From the NCBI RefSeq assembly GCF_900156685.1, contig NZ_FTOJ01000004.1, forward strand, positions 247,217-311,216: 64,000 bases of DNA, given 5' to 3'. The translations under genes and the position numbers were made by a program. The notes below the pieces were generated by a model that was not told the origin of the DNA, did not search any database, and was given only the letters and a program-made list of their open reading frames with translations. Source of the DNA: Chryseobacterium piscicola. Lineage in GTDB: Bacteria; Bacteroidota; Bacteroidia; Flavobacteriales; Weeksellaceae. Positions 42,851 to 51,815 of this stretch are shown here, one piece after another (positions within the stretch are counted from its first letter, which is position 1; each line of letters starts with the position of its first letter).

Positions 42851-44126
42851 AAAGATTTTTTCTAAACCACTTGTCTGCAAAGTTGAAACCAACCTTCAGG
42901 TTTACATAGTTTTGATTAATCAAGTTGTCATTAAGTGTTCCTCTTTTTCCTGCTTCAACGCCAATCTCAAGACCACTCATTCTTTGGATGTTGCTTGTCT
43001 TGAAAGGAAGCAAAACTCCTGCAGAGATACCATATTTATTGATACTGTTGTTGGCAATTTTTAATCCACCTCTTTCATAGAATGCTCCATATCTGTAAAC
43101 AACTCTTGAGAAATAACTTCTAAAGTTGTTGTAATTCGGAAGGTACCAACCTCCAGCAGAGATTTTATAAGTGTCTTGGAAATCGAAATTCTTTCCGAAA
43201 TAAGAGATGGTTTCTCCTTTTTTATAGTCAATTTGTGCTGAGAGGAACCATTCATTGTTACTTCCGTATCCTATACCAAGAGAGGCATTCAAAGGCATTA
43301 GGTTTTTAGAATTAGCATTTTTTTGCTCAATAATAGATTCTCCTATTTTTGTTTCACCTGTACCATAATAGTAAGTACTGTTTTTGTACTCGGTAGTCAT
43401 ATTACTCGTATTGCCAAAAGTAGCAGTTGCTCCTAATGTCAACTTTTTATCAGTAGAAGTGTTGAGTTTCTGATAACTTGTACCCAAAGTGAAATTAAAG
43501 TTCTTAATGCTGTTTTTGGTTTCATAGCCATTAATCAATTCTGCATTAGTCACCGTAAATTCATTAATGTCGTAAAGGTTTCCGAAATAAAAATTGGCTT
43601 TCGCACCTACAGATAAACCAGAACCCAAATTATAAGAAAGTGCTGCCTGAGCCGTATTTAATGTTCCTTTTCCTGTAAACCTGTTGGCATTAAAGTTCCC
43701 AGATGCAGCAGGTGTTTCCACAGAATTCAAAACATCGTAGCTTTTTGAGCTATAAGGTTGGTAGAGTAATCCCATTTTCATTTTTGGTGAAAGTGGAAAA
43801 GCAAGTGAAATATTAGATAAATACGTAGAATGTTTAGTAGACTTTGTATTGTTATAGTTGGTTTTGAAGTAATTATTTTCGTTGGTGGCTTCCAACTTGA
43901 TGCTTGTCAGCTCAAAGTTGGTATTGTTTGCCGGATTACCGAAATTAAAATTACTGGTAAAATCACTGATATAAGCTGTTGAAATGCCTCCCATAGAGGA
44001 TGTCTCAATCGTATTATCAAACTTTACATCTCCAATTCCATAAGTTGCGTATGGCGAGTTGCTTAAACTCTGCGCATTAAGGAAATATCCCACCGAAATG
44101 AATGATAGTACAAAGATTTTTTTCAT
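42843..44126 (-). CDS. Outer membrane beta-barrel protein (OmpP1/FadL-like), coupled to lptC
   Basis: The 427-residue protein has a signal peptide (cut after Ala18, FLNAQS) and the alternating strand pattern of an outer membrane barrel, with a short N-terminal hatch-like part (SPYATYGIGDVKFDNTIETSSMGG) as in FadL-like and PorV-like proteins. The last residues NLKVGFNFADKWFRKNLYD contain a barrel-type strand. The role is not known. Its stop codon overlaps the start of the LptC-like gene, so the two are translationally coupled, which suggests work in the outer membrane lipid or LPS pathway. Confidence 0.8.
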   Translation of the reverse strand: MKKIFVLSFISVGYFLNAQSLSNSPYATYGIGDVKFDNTIETSSMGGISTAYISDFTSNFNFGNPANNTNFELTSIKLEATNENNYFKTNYNNTKSTKHSTYLSNISLAFPLSPKMKMGLLYQPYSSKSYDVLNSVETPAASGNFNANRFTGKGTLNTAQAALSYNLGSGLSVGAKANFYFGNLYDINEFTVTNAELINGYETKNSIKNFNFTLGTSYQKLNTSTDKKLTLGATATFGNTSNMTTEYKNSTYYYGTGETKIGESIIEQKNANSKNLMPLNASLGIGYGSNNEWFLSAQIDYKKGETISYFGKNFDFQDTYKISAGGWYLPNYNNFRSYFSRVVYRYGAFYERGGLKIANNSINKYGISAGVLLPFKTSNIQRMSGLEIGVEAGKRGTLNDNLINQNYVNLKVGFNFADKWFRKNLYD

Positions 44127-44290
44127 TCTTGATTTTTAAAATAATGCGCAAATATCTTAAATATTAATGAATTGTAAAAATTTACTGAGGTTAAAGTTTG
44201 TTAAGGGTAATTTTACATCAATTATCAGTCAACAATTGGCTTTACTCTTATTTTTTGCTCTTCAGAAATAAAGTATTCTTTCGAGGAGTA

Positions 44291-44338
44291 AAATTGGTAA
44301 TTTACCAATTTCTATATCCATAAAATCTTTTATCTTTG
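44291..44338 (+). promoter_or_regulatory. Palindromic operator-like site and -7 element just upstream of holB
   Basis: Ten-base arms AAATTGGTAA (44291-44300) and TTACCAATTT (44302-44311) are perfect inverted copies with one base between. Nineteen bases further on, TATCTTTG (44331-44338) matches the -7 consensus and ends four bases before the holB ATG, which suggests a leaderless or nearly leaderless transcript. Confidence 0.5.
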
Positions 44339-44342
44339 AAAC

Positions 44343-45461
44343 ATGAATTGGGAAAACATCGCCGGACAAGAAAATCTTAAAAAACTTCTTCAAGACAGCA
44401 TCACCGAAAACAGAGTGAGCCACGCCCAACTTTTCATCGGAAAAGAAGGTTACGGAACGATGCCATTGGTTTTGGCGTATGCAAGAGAGATTTTGAAAGG
44501 TGAAAACGAACATGCTGCATCTAAAGTAGAACATTTTAATCACCTAGATCTTCACTTTTGTTTTCCTGTGTTTACCGACAACAAAAATTCATTAAGTAAA
44601 ATTAAATTTGATCAGTTCAGAGAGATGATGCTAGAATCGCCTTACGCAAGTTATGACGACTGGACCGCTTTTCTGGAATCAGAAAACAAACAGTTGTTTA
44701 TTTCAGCAGACGAAATCGATGATCAAAACCAAAAATTTGCTCTTAAAAGTTTTGAAGGCGGAACCAAAATTCTGATCGTCTGGAGAGCAGACAAAATGAA
44801 TATTGCAGCTTCCAATAAATTTCTAAAGTTTCTTGAAGAGCCACCCGCAAAAACAATTATTCTGCTAACAGCTGAAAATGTTGATGATATTTTGCCAACG
44901 ATACTCTCCCGTACACAAGTTGTAGAAGTTCCACGAATTACCGATGAAGATTTAAGTATTTATCTTAAAAATCAACTCGCTGCTTCGGATGAACAAGCAA
45001 AAGCAATTACTCACGAAGCGCAGGGGAATTTAAATGAAGCGATAAAACTTTTAAATTCAGAAATTAAAAACCCAGAATTTGAAAAACTTTTTGTGCAGTG
45101 GGTTCGTGATGCATTTATGGTAAAAAAGAAACCAGAGTTTCTTAAAAATATCATTTTTTGGGCAAGAGAAATTGCAGGATGGAACAGAGAAAAGCAAAAA
45201 AACTTTCTTAATTATGCTTCCGAAATTTTCAGATTGGCTTTATTGCAGAATTATCAGTCTGAAGATTTAGTTTATAAAAAAATAGACGCAAACGGATTCA
45301 ACTGGGTTGGTTTTTCTAAATTTATCAGTGGTGCGAATATCATCAGTATTTTAGATGAAATCAACACTGCCGATTTACATTTAGCCAGAAATGGCAATCC
45401 CAAAATTGTTTGGACAGATTTGGGAATAAAACTCTCAAGATACATTCATAAAAATTCATAA
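44343..45461 (+). CDS. holB: DNA polymerase III subunit delta prime
   Basis: Delta prime is the stator of the clamp loader that puts the sliding clamp on DNA. The 372-residue protein has MNWENIAGQENLKKLLQDSI as the N-terminal AAA+ segment, a degenerate P-loop (GKEGYGTMPLVLA) as usual for a subunit that does not bind ATP, and the sensor/SRC region FLEEPPAKTIILLTAENVDDILPTILSRTQVVEVPRI in which the Arg finger of SRC is kept. The C-terminal 170 residues are the helical collar domain. A terminator follows, and the tetR gene comes after a 237-base gap. Confidence 0.93.
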   Translation: MNWENIAGQENLKKLLQDSITENRVSHAQLFIGKEGYGTMPLVLAYAREILKGENEHAASKVEHFNHLDLHFCFPVFTDNKNSLSKIKFDQFREMMLESPYASYDDWTAFLESENKQLFISADEIDDQNQKFALKSFEGGTKILIVWRADKMNIAASNKFLKFLEEPPAKTIILLTAENVDDILPTILSRTQVVEVPRITDEDLSIYLKNQLAASDEQAKAITHEAQGNLNEAIKLLNSEIKNPEFEKLFVQWVRDAFMVKKKPEFLKNIIFWAREIAGWNREKQKNFLNYASEIFRLALLQNYQSEDLVYKKIDANGFNWVGFSKFISGANIISILDEINTADLHLARNGNPKIVWTDLGIKLSRYIHKNS

Positions 45462-45464
45462 AAC

Positions 45465-45488
45465 TTCAGACTTAGGTCTGAATTTTTT
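45465..45488 (+). terminator. Rho-independent terminator of holB
   Basis: TTCAGAC and GTCTGAA form a seven-base stem with a TTAG loop, followed by TTTTTT. It starts four bases after the holB stop. Confidence 0.9.
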
Positions 45489-45637
45489 CTTTCAATCTCC
45501 CCGATTTTATATAATTTAATAAAATCTGCTCAATCTGCAAAATCAGCGACAGCCATTTGCAATAGTGCCAACTCAACAATTATTTGTTTGATAATCAGCA
45601 TGTATATTGCCTAGGTCTACATTTTAAATTTAAATCC

Positions 45638-45653
45638 AATCAAACGTTTGATT
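45638..45653. promoter_or_regulatory. 16-base perfect palindrome, likely TetR operator
   Basis: AATCAAACGTTTGATT is its own reverse complement. It covers the -33 TTTG (45647-45650) of the promoter of the efflux operon, whose first gene encodes a TetR regulator. Autorepression through this site is inference from position. Confidence 0.7.
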
Positions 45654-45678
45654 TTATAGTATTCCTGTTGTATATTTG
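45647..45678 (+). promoter_or_regulatory. Promoter of the tetR-tolC-emrAB operon
   Basis: TTTG (45647-45650), a 20-base spacer and TATATTTG (45671-45678) fit the Bacteroidetes consensus. The tetR ATG lies 20 bases downstream. Confidence 0.7.
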
Positions 45679-45698
45679 CACCCGTAAAATTCACAGCA

Positions 45699-46325
45699 AT
45701 GATTTCAAAAGAAGAAAATATTTTATTCGCAGCCGAGCAGCTTTTTGCAGAAAAGGGTTTTTCTGGAACATCAACCAGGGAGATTTCTAGGGCAGCCAAC
45801 GTTAATATTTCTATGATTTCTTATTATTTCGGTTCAAAAGAAAAATTGTACGAGAAATTAGTAGAGTACAGGATGAAAGAAGGACAGTTTTTTTCAAAAG
45901 ACCTTTTAGAAAGGCAAGATATTAATGAATGGGAAAAGGTTGAAAGGATTGTAGATCAGTTTGCAGGAAGAGTTCGCAATCATAAAATGTTTTTTAGGAT
46001 CATGCAGAGAGAGCAGTTATACAGCGAAAATCCGCAAATTGTTGAATTTCTGAAAGAGACTAAACTGAGCTTCATCACCATGTACTCCAAGATTTTGGAA
46101 AGTGGTTTAAAAAATGGAATTTTTACCAAAAATCCACCTATTTATTTGCTGCATTCTACGGTAAGTGGAACTTTATTCTATGCTTCAAATGCCAAGCAGA
46201 TGTACAAAGATTTTCTTAAAAATAGTGAAGATGAAATGGTTTTTGAAGAAACGTATTTCAAAGAACTTACACAACATATAAAACATATTTTAAAAGACCT
46301 TTTAGGTTATGAAGAGAATAAATAA
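45699..46325 (+). CDS. TetR-family transcriptional regulator of the efflux operon
   Basis: The 208-residue protein has the TetR N-terminal DNA-binding domain: ILFAAEQLFAEKGFSGTSTREISRAANVNISMISYYFGSKEKLYEKLV (read across residues 8-55), with the helix-turn-helix at about 25-46. The C-terminal ligand domain is variable, so the inducer is unknown. It is the first gene of an operon whose promoter overlaps a perfect palindrome, which fits autoregulation. Its last 17 bases overlap the start of the tolC-like gene. Confidence 0.92.
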   Translation: MISKEENILFAAEQLFAEKGFSGTSTREISRAANVNISMISYYFGSKEKLYEKLVEYRMKEGQFFSKDLLERQDINEWEKVERIVDQFAGRVRNHKMFFRIMQREQLYSENPQIVEFLKETKLSFITMYSKILESGLKNGIFTKNPPIYLLHSTVSGTLFYASNAKQMYKDFLKNSEDEMVFEETYFKELTQHIKHILKDLLGYEENK

Positions 46326-47622
46326 CTCAGCTCTTGTACTTTTCCTTTTAGCAGGAATGATGTACACACACGCTCAGGAGAAAAAACAGCTCAGCCTCGA
46401 TGAAGCCGTACAGCTGGGAATCCTGAACAGTAAAAGTTTAAAAATAGATGCTGCCAAAATAGAAGAAGCCACTGCTGATCTTTTGGAAGCGAAAAACAGA
46501 CAGCTCCCTGAACTGAGTGTTTCGGCAAGTTATCTTTACCTTCCTATCAAACCAACTATCGACTTGAAAATTCCGGGTGTTGCAACTGCAGGGGGTCCGG
46601 CGGTTCATCAAGTAGCATACGGCTCGGCAAATGTAAGCGTTCCGATTTACAGTGGCGGAAGAATAAAATATGGCATCCAGTCTGCAAAATATTTGGTGGA
46701 AGCATCAAAATTAAGCAGTGAAAATAATAAGGTAGCCATTGCCTACAACGTAGCTCAAGCCTATAATAATTTATTTAAAGCCAATCAATCTATTAAAGTT
46801 TTAGAGGAAAACCTTTCTGCTTCTCAAAAAAGAGATGAAACTTTTCTTAAACTTGAAAACAACGGAGTCATTGCAAGAAACGATCGTTTAAAGGCAAACC
46901 TTCAGACTTCGAATATCGAATTACAGTTGTTGGAAGCAAAAAACAACTACAATATCGCCAATATCAATATGGATTTGTTGCTTGGTCTTCCAGATAATAC
47001 GGAAATAGAAGTTGGTCAAAATTATTTGGATGAATATAATGATGTAAAACCCGTCGATTTTTATCTAAATGAAGCAAGAGAAAACCGTAAAGATTTACAA
47101 GCTTTAGACCAACAGAGAAAAGCTGCGGAACTGGGAACAAAATCTGCGAAAGCAGAAAATCTTCCTTCTATTGCTTTCACCGGCGGTTATGTAGCAGCAG
47201 ATATTCCAAAATTTTTAACGATTTATAATGCAGTGAATGTTGGAGTAGGCATTTCTTACAATTTATCAAATCTTTGGAAAGAAAACTCAGCTTTGAAGCA
47301 ATCAAAAGCAAGAGAAATGCAGTTGTCTGCAACCAATGAATTGATGAATGACAATATTAAATTAGAAGTCAACAGAGAATATCAAAACTCAGATTATTCT
47401 AAAAAGAGAATTGCTGTTTTCGAAAAAGCAGCAGTTCAGGCCAATGAAAACTACAGAATCACAAAAAACAAATATGACAATGGTTTGGCAACGATGACCG
47501 AACTGCTGGATGCGGATGCAGCACAAATTGCAGCAAACGTGGGAGTGATTAATGCAAAAGCAGATGCAGCACTGGCGTACAGAAAACTATTACAAACTAC
47601 AGGAACTTTAACAATCAAATAA
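46309..47622 (+). CDS. TolC-family outer membrane efflux channel
   Basis: The 437-residue protein has a signal peptide (cut near Ala22-Gln23, MMYTHAQ) and the TolC-type repeat of long helices (LSLDEAVQLGILNSKSLKIDAAKIEEATADLLEAKNRQLPELSVSASY, and a second half with ENRKDLQALDQQRKAAELGTKSAKAENLPSIAFTGGY). The start ATG overlaps the tetR end by 17 bases, which supports coupling. As the outer-membrane part it should connect with the HlyD-like adaptor and MFS pump encoded next to form a tripartite exporter. Substrate not known. Confidence 0.93.
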   Translation: MKRINNSALVLFLLAGMMYTHAQEKKQLSLDEAVQLGILNSKSLKIDAAKIEEATADLLEAKNRQLPELSVSASYLYLPIKPTIDLKIPGVATAGGPAVHQVAYGSANVSVPIYSGGRIKYGIQSAKYLVEASKLSSENNKVAIAYNVAQAYNNLFKANQSIKVLEENLSASQKRDETFLKLENNGVIARNDRLKANLQTSNIELQLLEAKNNYNIANINMDLLLGLPDNTEIEVGQNYLDEYNDVKPVDFYLNEARENRKDLQALDQQRKAAELGTKSAKAENLPSIAFTGGYVAADIPKFLTIYNAVNVGVGISYNLSNLWKENSALKQSKAREMQLSATNELMNDNIKLEVNREYQNSDYSKKRIAVFEKAAVQANENYRITKNKYDNGLATMTELLDADAAQIAANVGVINAKADAALAYRKLLQTTGTLTIK

Positions 47623-47640
47623 AAACAGAATAATATCCAA

Positions 47641-48744
47641 ATGGAAAATAACAATACTCAAGTAACTGAACCAAAAAAGAAAAAAAGTTTGGTTTTCCCA
47701 ATAATTTTAGCGGTCATCATCATCGTAGGTGGAGTCTACGGATATAGAACCTATTCTTACGGGCAGATTCACGAAGAAACGGATGATGCTCAGATTGCTT
47801 CTAATATGAACCCCGTTATTTCAAAAATTTCAGGTTATGTGGCAGAAGTAAAAGTGAAAGACAACCAGTTTGTGAAAAAAGGTGATACTTTGGTGATTTT
47901 AGACAATAAAGATCAGAAAATGGCTTTGGAGCAAGCTCAGGCAGCTTTGTCCACTGCGAAAAGTAATATTTCTTCTGCGCAGTCTTCTACCAATGCCACT
48001 TCAAAAAACATTAACAGTTCACAGGCTGCTGTAGCAACTGCGAATGCACAAATTGAAGCAGCAAAAGTAAACGTGTGGAAGACGTCTCAAGATTTAAAAA
48101 GATATTCAGTTTTGGTAAAAGACCACTCAATTACAGAACAACAATATGAGCAGGCTTTGGCTGCAAAACAGTCTGCAGATAAGCAGTTACAGGTTTTAGT
48201 GGAGCAAAGAAATCAGATCGCACAACAAACCGGTATTGCATCTTCACAAACTGAAGCGAGTTCTCAGCAGATTTCAGTTGCAGGTTCGGTAGCGAAACAG
48301 AGAGAAGTGGATGTAGAAAGTGCTAAATTAAATCTTTCTTACACCATTATCACGGCTCCAGAAGATGGTTTTGTTGGGAAAATTCCTATTCAGGCTGGGC
48401 AGTTTTTGCAGGCAGGTGCACAGTTATTTAGCCTAGTTAAAAATGATCAAAAATGGGTAATTGCCAATTTTAAAGAAACTCAGGTCGCCAAAATGGTAGA
48501 AGGACAAAAAGTGAAAATAGAAATTGATGCTTTTCCTGACACAGAATTTGAAGGAGTAGTAAGCTCATTCTCCCCAGCAACAGGATCTACATTCTCTATT
48601 TTGCCTCCAGATAATGCAAGTGGAAACTTTGTAAAAGTAGTACAGAGACTTCCGATAAAAATAGATTTTATAAAATTAGACCCAAATATTGCAAAAAGAT
48701 TAAGAACAGGGATGAATGTGAAAGCAGAAGTTTCTTTGAAGTAG
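47641..48744 (+). CDS. emrA: HlyD/EmrA-family membrane fusion protein
   Basis: The 367-residue adaptor has a short cytoplasmic start, one membrane helix (about residues 17-36, LVFPIILAVIIIVGGVYGY), a biotinyl-lipoyl-like domain (HEETDDAQIASNMNPVISKISGYVAEVKVKDNQFVKKGDTLVILD), a long coiled coil rich in Gln, Ser and Ala (about 95-215), and the closing beta-barrel domain with PEDGFVGKIPIQAGQFLQAGAQLFSLV. This layout fits EmrA-type partners of MFS pumps. It lies 18 bases after the tolC-like gene. Confidence 0.93.
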   Translation: MENNNTQVTEPKKKKSLVFPIILAVIIIVGGVYGYRTYSYGQIHEETDDAQIASNMNPVISKISGYVAEVKVKDNQFVKKGDTLVILDNKDQKMALEQAQAALSTAKSNISSAQSSTNATSKNINSSQAAVATANAQIEAAKVNVWKTSQDLKRYSVLVKDHSITEQQYEQALAAKQSADKQLQVLVEQRNQIAQQTGIASSQTEASSQQISVAGSVAKQREVDVESAKLNLSYTIITAPEDGFVGKIPIQAGQFLQAGAQLFSLVKNDQKWVIANFKETQVAKMVEGQKVKIEIDAFPDTEFEGVVSSFSPATGSTFSILPPDNASGNFVKVVQRLPIKIDFIKLDPNIAKRLRTGMNVKAEVSLK

Positions 48745-48770
48745 ATTAAATAATTATAAGATTTAAATAG

Positions 48771-48823
48771 TAAAAGATTACACGCCAAATACAATAATAA
48801 TTATGCGCATCAGTAATCTTTTA
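48771..48823. repeat. Long inverted repeat between emrA and emrB
   Basis: Eleven-base arms TAAAAGATTAC (48771-48781) and GTAATCTTTTA (48813-48823) are perfect inverted copies with a 31-base loop. A further outer pair, TAAGATT near 48757 and AATCTTA near 48840, extends the symmetry. There is no T tract to make it a terminator. Confidence 0.6.
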
Positions 48824-48858
48824 AAACTTTAATTTTTTAATCTTAAATTAAATATTAA

Positions 48859-50436
48859 ATGCAAGATTCATTAGTAGAATATGGAGCCAGAAGAGTAATC
48901 ATCACGATTACAGCGATTCTTTGTGCTTTGCTAGAAATTGTGGATTCCACGATTGTAAATGTTGCCCTCAACGAAATGAAGGGGAACATGGGTGCCACAC
49001 TTTCTGAAGTGGGATGGGTGATTACAGCATATGCAATTGGTAACGTAATTGTAGTACCAATGACGAGCTGGCTTTCACAACAGTTCGGAAGAAGAAATTA
49101 CTTTGCAGCCTCCATTATTATTTTTACCATTTTCTCATTTTTATGTGGGAATGCCGATAATATTTGGGAATTGGTGTTTTTCAGACTCTGTCAGGGAATT
49201 GGCGGTGGAGCTTTGTTGGTAACATCACAAACGATTATTACAGAATCTTACCCCGTTGAAAAACGAAGTATGGCACAAGCAATATATGGTTTGGGAGTAA
49301 TTATTGGGCCTACTTTAGGTCCGCCGTTGGGAGGGTATATTGTAGATAATTACAGTTGGCCGTATATTTTTTACATCAATATTCCAATCGGAATTGCTGC
49401 AACTTTAATGACACTTCAGTTTGTGAAAAGTCCGAAATTCTCCGAAAAAAGAAAAGCTTCAGATGTAGACTGGCTCGGAATTATGCTATTGGCATTAACT
49501 GTTGGTTCATTACAGTTTATTTTAGAAAGAGGCCATGAAGAAGACTGGTTTGAAAGTAGAATGATTGTCACCTTTACCACCACAGCTGTTTTAGGATTTA
49601 TATGTTTCCTTTGGCGAGAATTAACATTTAAATATCCAATTGTAGAACTCCGTGTTTTGAAAAACGGAAATCTAAGAATTGGAACTGTAATGTCTTTTGT
49701 ATTAGGTTTTGGGTTGTATGGTTCAACCTTTATTGTCCCTTTGTACACACAGAGTATTTTGGGATGGACGGCACTGCAATCTGGAGCCTTGATGATTCCT
49801 GCAGCTTTAACAACGGCTTTCATGATGCCGATTATCGGAAGGTTACTTTCTAAAGGAGCAAAACAACAGATTTTGGTTTCTTTGGGGTTATTAATATTCT
49901 TTATCTACAGTTTCTGGGGTTACAAAATATTAACACCTGATACCAGTAAAGAAGCTTTCTTCTGGATGTTGATCGTAAGAGGAATGGGACTTGGTTTATT
50001 GTTTATCCCAATTACGTCTTTGTCATTAAGTACATTAAAAGGTCAAGAAATCGGTCAGGGAGCAGCTTTTACGGGAATGATGAGGCAGCTTGGAGGTTCT
50101 TTCGGAATTGCAGCTATCACCACATTTATTGCTAATGCCAGTCAGAAATACAGAGTGAATTTAATTTCGCACCTCGATAGTGATAGTTTGGATGTGCAGC
50201 AAAGATTAGCAGGTTTAAAAGCTAATTTTATTGCGAAAGGACTAACGCCAGATAATGCAATGAAAGCCGCATACAAAGTCTTAGATATGACCGTCACGAA
50301 ACAAGCTACCGTGCTATCTTATATGGATGTTTTTCTGTATTTAGGTATAGCCTTCTTGGTTTGTATTCCGTTTATCTTGTTTATTAGAGAACGGAAAAGC
50401 AAAGAAAAGATTGATTTAAGTGAAGCGATGCACTAA
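48859..50436 (+). CDS. emrB: EmrB/QacA-family (DHA2) MFS drug transporter
   Basis: The 525-residue inner membrane protein has 14 predicted helices. It shows DHA2 family signatures: LEIVDSTIVNVALNEM in helix 1 with the conserved Asp, WVITAYAIGNVIVVPMTSWLSQQFGRRN (motif A-like), LCQGIGGGALLVTSQTII, and GLGVIIGPTLGPPLGGYIVDNYSWPYIFYIN (motif C). This is the pump of the tripartite exporter with the HlyD-like and TolC-like proteins upstream. It is separated from emrA by 114 bases that hold a long inverted repeat, and it ends in a terminator. Confidence 0.94.
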   Translation: MQDSLVEYGARRVIITITAILCALLEIVDSTIVNVALNEMKGNMGATLSEVGWVITAYAIGNVIVVPMTSWLSQQFGRRNYFAASIIIFTIFSFLCGNADNIWELVFFRLCQGIGGGALLVTSQTIITESYPVEKRSMAQAIYGLGVIIGPTLGPPLGGYIVDNYSWPYIFYINIPIGIAATLMTLQFVKSPKFSEKRKASDVDWLGIMLLALTVGSLQFILERGHEEDWFESRMIVTFTTTAVLGFICFLWRELTFKYPIVELRVLKNGNLRIGTVMSFVLGFGLYGSTFIVPLYTQSILGWTALQSGALMIPAALTTAFMMPIIGRLLSKGAKQQILVSLGLLIFFIYSFWGYKILTPDTSKEAFFWMLIVRGMGLGLLFIPITSLSLSTLKGQEIGQGAAFTGMMRQLGGSFGIAAITTFIANASQKYRVNLISHLDSDSLDVQQRLAGLKANFIAKGLTPDNAMKAAYKVLDMTVTKQATVLSYMDVFLYLGIAFLVCIPFILFIRERKSKEKIDLSEAMH

Positions 50437-50444
50437 AATACACT

Positions 50445-50480
50445 AACCTCTGAGACTTTTCAGAGGTTTTTTTTGATTTT
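50445..50480 (+). terminator. Rho-independent terminator of the efflux operon
   Basis: AACCTCTG (50445-50452) pairs with CAGAGGTT (50461-50468) around an eight-base loop, followed by TTTTTTT. It starts nine bases after the emrB stop. Confidence 0.9.
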
Positions 50481-50679
50481 ATAAAAAATAATACCATTCC
50501 ACGTATTTTTTTGCTTACCCAATAATGGTTTGCCTCGTCTAAAGCTTAGTAAACTTTCCTCTAAATAAGTTGGGCTTAGAACAACAGATTTCTTTAAATG
50601 CTTTTACAAAACACTAATATCATTTGTCTCTATTCCCTATCTTTGTCTCTCCTAAAAACCAATATAATTTCCTTTCAAA

Positions 50680-51579
50680 TTGAACAATCTGAAATATTAT
50701 TTAGCCGCTATTACCGCCTTTGCATTATGGGGTACCTTCAGTCTGGTGCTAAAGCCGCTGCATTTTTATCCGTCATTGGATATTCTTTTTTATAGAGTGT
50801 TCAGTTGTGCAATTATTATGACGGTGGTTACGTTGCTTTTCAGAAAAGCGAAGTTGAAAAATAATTTGAATTTCTTTAAAACGCTCATTAAAAAAGACAA
50901 ACAGAAAATCATTGGCTTAAATATTTTGAGCAGTATCTTACTCACCGGAAATTGGTTTTCATTTATTTATGTAATGAATCATATCAGTGTGCGTGCAACG
51001 TCGGTTGCCTATTTAGTTTGCCCGATTATCACCACAATTCTTGCATTTTTTATTTTGAAAGAAAAACTTACAAAACTTCAGTGGATTTCCGTTTTTTTAA
51101 GTGCTGCAGGATGTATTTTGTTATCGTATGCTAGTCTTATTGATATGGTTTACAGTACGCTGATAGGTTCTACTTATGCCTGTTATTTGATTATTCAAAG
51201 TGTTAATTCTAAATTTGATAAGTTTTTGGTTCTCAATTTCCACATGATTCTTTCAGCTTTAATTTTATTGCCATTTTTCCCGAAATATTCAGGTGCGGTA
51301 CCTACAGATTTGGTTTTTTATTTTTATATCGAGATCATTGCAGTGATGTACACCATTGTTCCGTTGCTTCTGAATTTGTTTGCATTATCAGGAATCGCTT
51401 CTTCAAAAGTGGGAATGATTCTTAATATCAATCCAATTATTGCGTTTATTTTGGCAGGTGCAGTTTTCAATGAAGCTCTCGGAGGATTGCAGATTTTATC
51501 TTATTCCATCATATTTTTAGCGGTTATTATTTTTAATGCGAAAGAAATTTTCAGATTAAAAACTGAGGCCGCTGTTTGA
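50680..51579 (+). CDS. RarD/EamA-family transporter with a TTG start
   Basis: The 299-residue protein has about ten hydrophobic segments in two EamA repeats. It opens NLKYYLAAITAFALWGTFSLVLKPL and continues LDILFYRVFSCAIIMTVVTLL, which is the RarD-type first-helix pattern with the conserved W and R. The only suitable start is the TTG at 50680: the next in-frame Met is near residue 48, inside helix 2. RarD-like proteins are thought to export amino acids or other metabolites, but the substrate is unknown. It stands alone 244 bases after the efflux operon. Confidence 0.85.
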   Translation: MNNLKYYLAAITAFALWGTFSLVLKPLHFYPSLDILFYRVFSCAIIMTVVTLLFRKAKLKNNLNFFKTLIKKDKQKIIGLNILSSILLTGNWFSFIYVMNHISVRATSVAYLVCPIITTILAFFILKEKLTKLQWISVFLSAAGCILLSYASLIDMVYSTLIGSTYACYLIIQSVNSKFDKFLVLNFHMILSALILLPFFPKYSGAVPTDLVFYFYIEIIAVMYTIVPLLLNLFALSGIASSKVGMILNINPIIAFILAGAVFNEALGGLQILSYSIIFLAVIIFNAKEIFRLKTEAAV

Positions 51580-51815
51580 AAGAGTTTTACTTAAGTCTTT
51601 TTAATTATAATTGTAATTCAACCTTAAGCACAATTCCTCTTTTTCCCAGACCTGAATGGAGGTGGAAATTTTATTTTTTTGAAAATCATAAAACGCTCAT
51701 TGATAATCAGAGAAAATGACCAAGAGTTTGACGTTTAGCAAAAACAAAAGAATATCATCTTCAGGAATACACTTTCACCTATCTTACTTTTAACCAAAAC
51801 AGAAAAACTATTCAC

